Shown here: positions 58,674 through 64,000 of the stretch, piece after piece
Position numbering within the stretch: position 1 is the first letter of the stretch
Layout of the letters: every line of letters starts with the position of its first letter
Position numbers and translations under genes: made by a program
Source: Hetaerina americana
Taxonomy: Eukaryota > Arthropoda > Insecta > Odonata > Calopterygidae
DNA: 64,000 nucleotides
Assembly: GCA_022747635.1 (NCBI GenBank)
Contig: JAKTNV010000001.1
Location: 43,452,446-43,516,445, forward strand
Reading direction: 5' to 3'
Notes under the pieces: model-generated
The model's input: only the letters and a program-made list of their open reading frames with translations
Database searches by the model: none
Told to the model about the DNA's origin: nothing

Positions 58674-58719
58674 GCTAAGATTGGTTAACTGCGGTCGTCC
58701 TATTCAGTATTAATTCGTC

Positions 58720-59620
58720 ACCCCCCGATAGCTGTTCCGTTTTGCATCCTTCTTAATTTGTTTGCTGTACTTGCATCATGGCCATCCTCGCGGGATATTT
58801 CATATTATTTCCCCTTCTATAATGTTTCTAACTAATCCATCGTTCCTCAGAGTGTGTTCATTCCATCTCATTTTTCTTTGCCGTAGATCTCTCTCTCTCC
58901 ATATGGTCCTTTCATTTTCTGATCTTCTATGCACGTATATGCGATGAATGATGAATGTTAATCAAGTTTGTTTACTATTAGCTCGGATGGCAACCTTTTT
59001 TGCGTAAGTATATGAATTTTTAAGGTTAAAAAAATCATTCAATCCCCATTTATGAGCTTAAGCAGAAGATACTTCTCGTAATTCCTCGTTCCTGACTTCG
59101 TCCATTTCATCTTCGGCGTTCTCTTCAGCACCATGTTTCAAAGGCTCGTATTATTCTCCGGTCTACTTTTCCGATGCTCTACATCTCTGATTCGTATGGT
59201 ACCATGCTCCTCACGAACGGCTTCCTTGTTTACAGCTTCAGGTTCTTTGAATACAGTAGTTGACTCTCCTTCACAAACACTTTCTAAGCTTCAGCTATGC
59301 TTCACTTGATGTCGGTCGAAATTCTTCCATCCCAAGTTATACTGTAGCCCGTGTGGAGGAAGAATTCGTCTTGCCGTGGTTTAAGCCCTTGCTCTGTAAT
59401 ATCTGCCTTCAACTTCTCTCTTTTACACACAAGGATTTCATTTTATTCTTGCTGATTTATCATTGCTTTGTCCCTGTTGATAGATCATATTATATTCTCG
59501 AAATACTTGGTGTATAGTATTCATAGTTGCTTGCAGGTCTCTCGAGTTTCTGAAATTGCTACGGTGTCTTCTGCGGCCTGGAGCAAATTAATTTCTTTGA
59601 TAGTTACTATAGTTCAATAA
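58720..59620 (-). pseudogene. LINE reverse transcriptase C-terminal remnant (RTE-like)
   Basis: Minus strand, in broken frames from right to left: QAAEDTVAISETRETCKQL near 59570, a decayed FADDT box. Then DEFFLHTGYSITWDGR near 59350 (consensus DEFxYLGSxIxxDG), KVFVKES, and KPFVRSMVPYESEM near 59200 (consensus KxFVxSVxLYGSETW). Next come RIIRAFETWC and DEMDEVRNEELR near 59090. Finally THTLRNDGLVRNIIEGEI near 58830 marks the end region typical of RTE-like LINEs. Many stops and frameshifts. It may derive from the same kind of LINE as 8230-8600 but a different segment. It abuts the PLE-tail insertion on its left. Confidence 0.75.
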
Positions 59621-60315
59621 TGGAGCCTCAATAGTATATAATATAGGACTCTATGATCAAACAATATTAATTGATATTTTCAAAACTTTGATAAAATAAG
59701 TTTGGGGAGTTATGGTTAGCTTGATTGGCTGACAATATATATATATATTGTTCTTGTAAGAATGTATACAACACGAGCTATGGGCATGTAGTCGATGGAT
59801 GAGTTCGAAATTCATTTTTTGTGGAAGTACTACATACTGTTGAAAGGACTTAGGAAAATGACTTTGGTATTATATTGTATTAAAGAGAATTTTTATGCAC
59901 AAATATTTCACTACACTATAGCATCTTCAAGTATATTGGTTGCATTGAAAAATGTTACGAATAAAATACTTATTTAAAACAATGGAAGTCAAAAAGTAGT
60001 TTTTTTGAATTATTTCTACGTAGATGCATGTACACTGAAAATATCGCTCCCGCGAGTTGCTCACCCAGGATTTCCTTGGAGTTAAAAGTTCAGTAACATG
60101 AGAAATTATAACTAATCCATATTTGCAGAGTGGTAACAAAGTTATCATGAATTGAATCGACAAGTAATAAAGCACTATTCACCTGGAAAGCGCTTGGCTG
60201 CAATAAATTAAGCTGGGTGACTTACAGGTAGAGAACTAAAGTAGAATTTTCTCCACACTTATCTTTTACGTGTTGAACGTTCCAGAAAAGTCTTAGCACA
60301 ATTTCCTATTTACTA

Positions 60316-61640
60316 CCTTGATCAAAAATTTCCCGGAATTTATTCAGAAAATTAAAAATACAAGTTTATTCATCTAAATCTATATTGTCCCCTTCAAAGT
60401 AATCCCCATCGACTGCAACACACTTATGCCAGCGCTTGATCCAATCCTCGAAACATTTTTTATATTCGGTTTTCGGTATGTCCATCAGTGCTTCCTGCGA
60501 TTTTTCCATTACTTCCTCTCGGCTGCTAAAACGCGTTCCCCGTAATGGTTTTTTAACTCGATTGAACAGAAAGAAGTCACAGGGAGCCAAATCAGGTGAA
60601 TTCGGTGGCTGTTGGATGGTATTTGTTGCATTTTTCGTCAAAAAATTACGAATAATGATAGCACTGTGCGACGGTGCGTTATCATGGTGCAAAATCCACG
60701 AGTTTTCTGCCCACATTTCTGGTCTCTTTCGGCGAATTGCTTCACGCAAACGTCTCATAACGCCCAAATAATACTCTTTGTTTACTGTCTGGCCTTCTGG
60801 CAAAAATTCATGATGCACTACACCGTTGTAATCCATGAAAACCGTCAGCATTGCCTTCTTTTTTGACTGAAAACGACGTGGTTTTTTTGGTCTCGGCTCA
60901 TTTGGTGAACGCCATTCACTTGCCTGATGTCTGGATTGCGTGTCGTACTCATAAACCCACGTCTCGTCTCCAGTAATGATCCTTTTGATGAATGTGGGAT
61001 CGGATTCAGCCTCGCAAATCATGTCTTTTGCGACGTCAACACGGTCTCTTTTTTGCATGAAATTGAGGTCTTTCGGCACCAGCTTTGCTGCTACACGACG
61101 GAAACCCAAATCATTAACCACAATGTCTTGGGCGGATCCATAGGCAATGTTCAAGTCCTCCGCTATTTCTCTGATGGTTAATTTGCGGTTATTGACCAAC
61201 ATTTCTTTTACTTTATCAATTTTTTCACCGACTTTCGATGTCGATGGTCTGCCACTGCGTTCGTCATCTTCGATTGACTCACGACCACTTCTGAACCGCT
61301 CGTGCCACTGGTAAACGACCGTTTTTTTTAGAGAATCGTTGCCGAAACACTTTTCCAACATTTCCAACGTCCGTGCGCCACTAAATCCGTTTTTTACGCA
61401 AAATTTAATACAAGTTCGTTGTTGCAAATTTAAATCCATTTCTGAAATTGTAAAAAATCGCCAACACACACAGAGATAGATGTACTCTTGGCTACGTAAC
61501 TTTTGCAAATGTCAAGTTATGACACTAAGATTTAAAGGGAATATCAACAACAGATGTACCAATTTAACAAAAAAACAGAACTCAAATCGGAACGATGGGA
61601 GCGCCACACGGTGGTTATTCCGGGAACTTTTTGATCAAGG
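60316..61640 (-). mobile_element. Mariner element 5, complete and apparently autonomous
   Basis: A 1325-bp element with TA on both sides (60314-60315 and 61641-61642). Terminal inverted repeats are about 24 bp with one mismatch (outer end CCTTGATCAAAAA, then TTCCCGGAAT). Size, ends, target site and intact ORF all fit a complete mariner. About 200 bp separate the right end from the start codon, and about 50 bp separate the stop from the left end. Confidence 0.95.
60366..61439 (-). CDS. Mariner transposase, intact, 357 aa, DD34D
   Basis: A cut-and-paste transposase of the IS630-Tc1-mariner superfamily, binding the element's own ends and inserting at TA. I choose the ATG at 61439 (MDLNLQQRTCIKFCVKNG); an upstream in-frame ATG at 61508 would add 23 residues unlike the family. 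Residues about 5-60 form the first helix-turn-helix (ends VVYQWHERFRSGRE), followed by linker DDERSGRPSTS. The second helix-turn-helix lies near 85-115 (LTIREIAEDLNIAYGSAQDI). Catalytic Asp 1 is in IITGDETWVYEYD, Asp 2 in WILHHDNAPSHSA and Asp 3 in NSPDLAPCDFFLF. There are exactly 34 residues between Asp 2 and Asp 3, the mariner spacing. The C-terminus has WIKRWHKCVAVDGDYFEGD. No stop or frameshift. It could be active, and could also mobilise close relatives, though its ends differ from the four deleted mariners here. Confidence 0.95.
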   Translation of the reverse strand: MDLNLQQRTCIKFCVKNGFSGARTLEMLEKCFGNDSLKKTVVYQWHERFRSGRESIEDDERSGRPSTSKVGEKIDKVKEMLVNNRKLTIREIAEDLNIAYGSAQDIVVNDLGFRRVAAKLVPKDLNFMQKRDRVDVAKDMICEAESDPTFIKRIITGDETWVYEYDTQSRHQASEWRSPNEPRPKKPRRFQSKKKAMLTVFMDYNGVVHHEFLPEGQTVNKEYYLGVMRRLREAIRRKRPEMWAENSWILHHDNAPSHSAIIIRNFLTKNATNTIQQPPNSPDLAPCDFFLFNRVKKPLRGTRFSSREEVMEKSQEALMDIPKTEYKKCFEDWIKRWHKCVAVDGDYFEGDNIDLDE

Positions 61641-61642
61641 TA

Positions 61643-64000
61643 GTATTTCACTTTTTATAATACACTCGTATTATCTTCCAATTTTTTACGTACCGGATAT
61701 CGTTGGAGTACGGATGAAATTCGAGAAGAATAACCATAATGGTCTTACTGAGAATGTATTATGCGGGTGAGAACGTTAATATTAGTTAAATAAATATAAT
61801 GAATTAGCATTATTTTGGTTATTCAATAGACTGTTGTAGCTATATAGTAAGGCTGTTGATGCTAACTTTAAGACGAAAACTATCTTACTCTTATCATATC
61901 TTTTTAAAGAAAAAATACTATTATCTCAACGAGTCCTAATATTCAGAGCGTCATTTCAACTCCCGTAAGTGTATAATATTTTTGACGAGGATGGATATTA
62001 CCTAAGAACTTGAGAGTTTTCCCTCGCACTGTAAAATTAATTTCCAAATACCGAATGCTCTTTTCTTTTAACTCATATTAATAGGAATGGGGCAGTAGAG
62101 GGACATTTTTTTCAGCCGGAAGGAGGGGATTGTTTGCAAATTATGGTGCTACAGAAAATTCATCATTCAATCCGCTCCGTTTCGTGTGCCCAATTGTTTT
62201 GTTTGCATGGCACGAAAAACTGATAATCATTTTTTTCCTGAAATGCTGAATAAATGAGGATATGTGTCCGAGTTATTCGCTGCAATAATTAATGAAGTTG
62301 TGGGCATTGATTAAGCTTGAGAGTATGCGCACTTAAGTTAATAAGGCTTGCACCTACAGCATAACTTTAAACATTAGTAGCTGTTCATCGGCTTTTATTG
62401 TTGCAAATTTACAGCTGCACCGCGATATTTGCAGTGAAAGACTCTATGCTGCTTTCATTCTCGTGAAGAATACTGCTGGAAGAAAAAAACCATTCTAAAT
62501 AAAAGAGTGAATACAGGCACAACATAATTTAACAAATCTTTAACATAATTACGAATATATAGTCAGCAAAGTAATTCAAACAGTTGTTCTATTGTAATTG
62601 ATACTTATTGACTTATTACATTAATATGTGAATTATAATAATGCTGTAATAATAGCCCTGCATGATTTACTTCCAAATAATGCAGATTTTACTGCAAGGA
62701 GAGTATGTAATGACTAGTATGCCTTGTCAACAAAAAAGCACAATTCCATAATACTTTATTTATTTTGACGAGGAAATGCTCATTATGTGACAGAATATAT
62801 TAGATTCGTATACATGCTAAATACGTGAAGGAAAAAAAGAAAATAAACTAGAAATAATAGCAGTTGAATACATTCTATATTACGAGTATAACGAAATAAA
62901 AGCAAATCTGGTAGCCAGTATGGTAGTTAGGGACAAAATATTTCTTCTACACGAAATGTGATGGGATGACATTGAAAAAAAACGAAATTGATATTGTAGC
63001 TGGTGTAATTGTTTTATATACAAGGATACTTGGAGTTTTCCCCTCTGTTGAAGGGTTTTAACTGTTTTTTCAGACCTTGGCTGGCGAACGGAAAGTTATA
63101 CAAGTGGTGGATGCTACAAGTAAAATGAAATTGTTATTCTCTGGACCTCCGAACCTCTTTTATTTGGACAAGACTAGTAATAATACCAGGTATTCTTATA
63201 TTTTCAGGTCTTAGTCAACCCCAACTGTAATTACTTCCCTGCTTCCTGTAACACGAATTCGTACATCTTTGACATAACTCTCACCATGACTAATCCTTCC
63301 ATGCAAATGAAGATCTTTTATTTTCAAGAAAGAACTCACTTATTTATGGACTAGTTTAATCCGTATGTGTATTCCTTACTCAAAAATTCGTGTTTAAAGA
63401 TCTATGGAATTTCTTCACACAGCATAATATTCCATCGGTGGCGATAATTTTCCGACGAGAAATCTTCTATTAAAGTTATAATGAAGAGGCTATTCGAATT
63501 ATAAAACGCAGTTGTGTGGGCTCCAAATCACTGCGTTGACGTTTTTGAGGAAAGAAAGGTATTCGATGCCCATGATGAATTGATATTTTCTCTACACTTA
63601 AAGCAGGAAATAACTTTCCCCTGTGTCTAACTCCATTAATTGATTTTCGTCTAGATAACATTTTATTAACTACAGACAATATTAGCTCACGGAACTAATT
63701 ACTTCCCTCAGTTCTCGTTTGGTCATTAGCTGCAAAAAATGAAGCCCAAATAAACGTAGAAACAGTTACTTTAAACACAAATGCAACCTTTGGCATATTT
63801 TGCGCGCGACGCTTAATCTCTCAACATGTTCCTTAGGGAAACGAACGTAAAAAATATTGAAGCAATAAGAAAAAAAATGGATTGTGTTCGAATGTTTGTT
63901 CCGTTTTTTCCACGAAAGTTCCGTCGACGCCCGAGGTCATTTCACACGATTGCGTCTCAAAAAGGTCGGTGAGAGGAGAGGGGAAGAAAGGGAGAGAAAG
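61643..64000. other. No recognisable gene
   Basis: AT-rich DNA to the window end, turning purine-rich in the last 40 bases. No domain, repeat family or RNA gene that I can name. Confidence 0.5.

Noticed and set aside
60436..61181. Plus-strand ORFs inside mariner 5
   Set aside because: Antisense shadows of the transposase gene.

Overview
This window looks like a piece of a large, AT-rich, repeat-laden insect or other arthropod nuclear genome. It contains mariner transposons, a Penelope-like element, a Helitron, non-LTR retrotransposons, three tRNA-derived SINE families and long TA microsatellites. I see no bacterial operons, no exon chain of a conserved host gene and no complete host protein. 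The species cannot be named from the sequence. Every coding trace I can support belongs to a mobile element; most were found by reading broken frames rather than long ORFs.

Layout. 427-1222: 5'-truncated Penelope-like element (PLE), ending in a GIY-YIG remnant and bracketed by two hammerhead-like RNA motifs in opposite orientation. 3604-4491: internally deleted mariner. 7816-8021: fragment of a transposase helix-turn-helix. 8230-8600: LINE reverse transcriptase fragment. 8745-9930: SINE cluster with TA microsatellites. 18735-19629: second mariner, N-terminal part lost. 21362-22261: third mariner, nearly perfect inverted repeats and an exact TA duplication but no catalytic core, apparently sitting inside a Helitron that runs to 24878. 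24946-28144: a tRNA-SINE split by a 2.4 kb LINE derivative with an intact 529-aa ORF1 and no ORF2, followed by a perfect 47-bp-arm hairpin and another SINE. 28145-48645: mostly featureless AT-rich DNA with five SINE copies and one TA tract. 48646-49398: fourth mariner, perfect 33-bp inverted repeats, no catalytic core. 52930-55840: SINEs, a foldback element and a CpG-rich block. 58483-58673: 191-bp foldback insertion with a 13-bp target duplication that carries the PLE-type hammerhead motif. 58720-59620: LINE reverse transcriptase C-terminal remnant. 60316-61640: complete mariner with an intact 357-aa transposase and a DD34D triad.

The elements interact as autonomous and parasitic pairs. One mariner looks able to encode a full transposase, while four others are deletion derivatives that would need help in trans. 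The SINEs and the ORF1-only LINE would need reverse transcriptase from elsewhere. Nesting (mariner in Helitron, LINE in SINE) gives a relative order of insertion. The most interesting items are the LINE insertion inside the tRNA A-box of a SINE, the covarying hammerhead-like motifs in two separate PLE loci, and the intact mariner.
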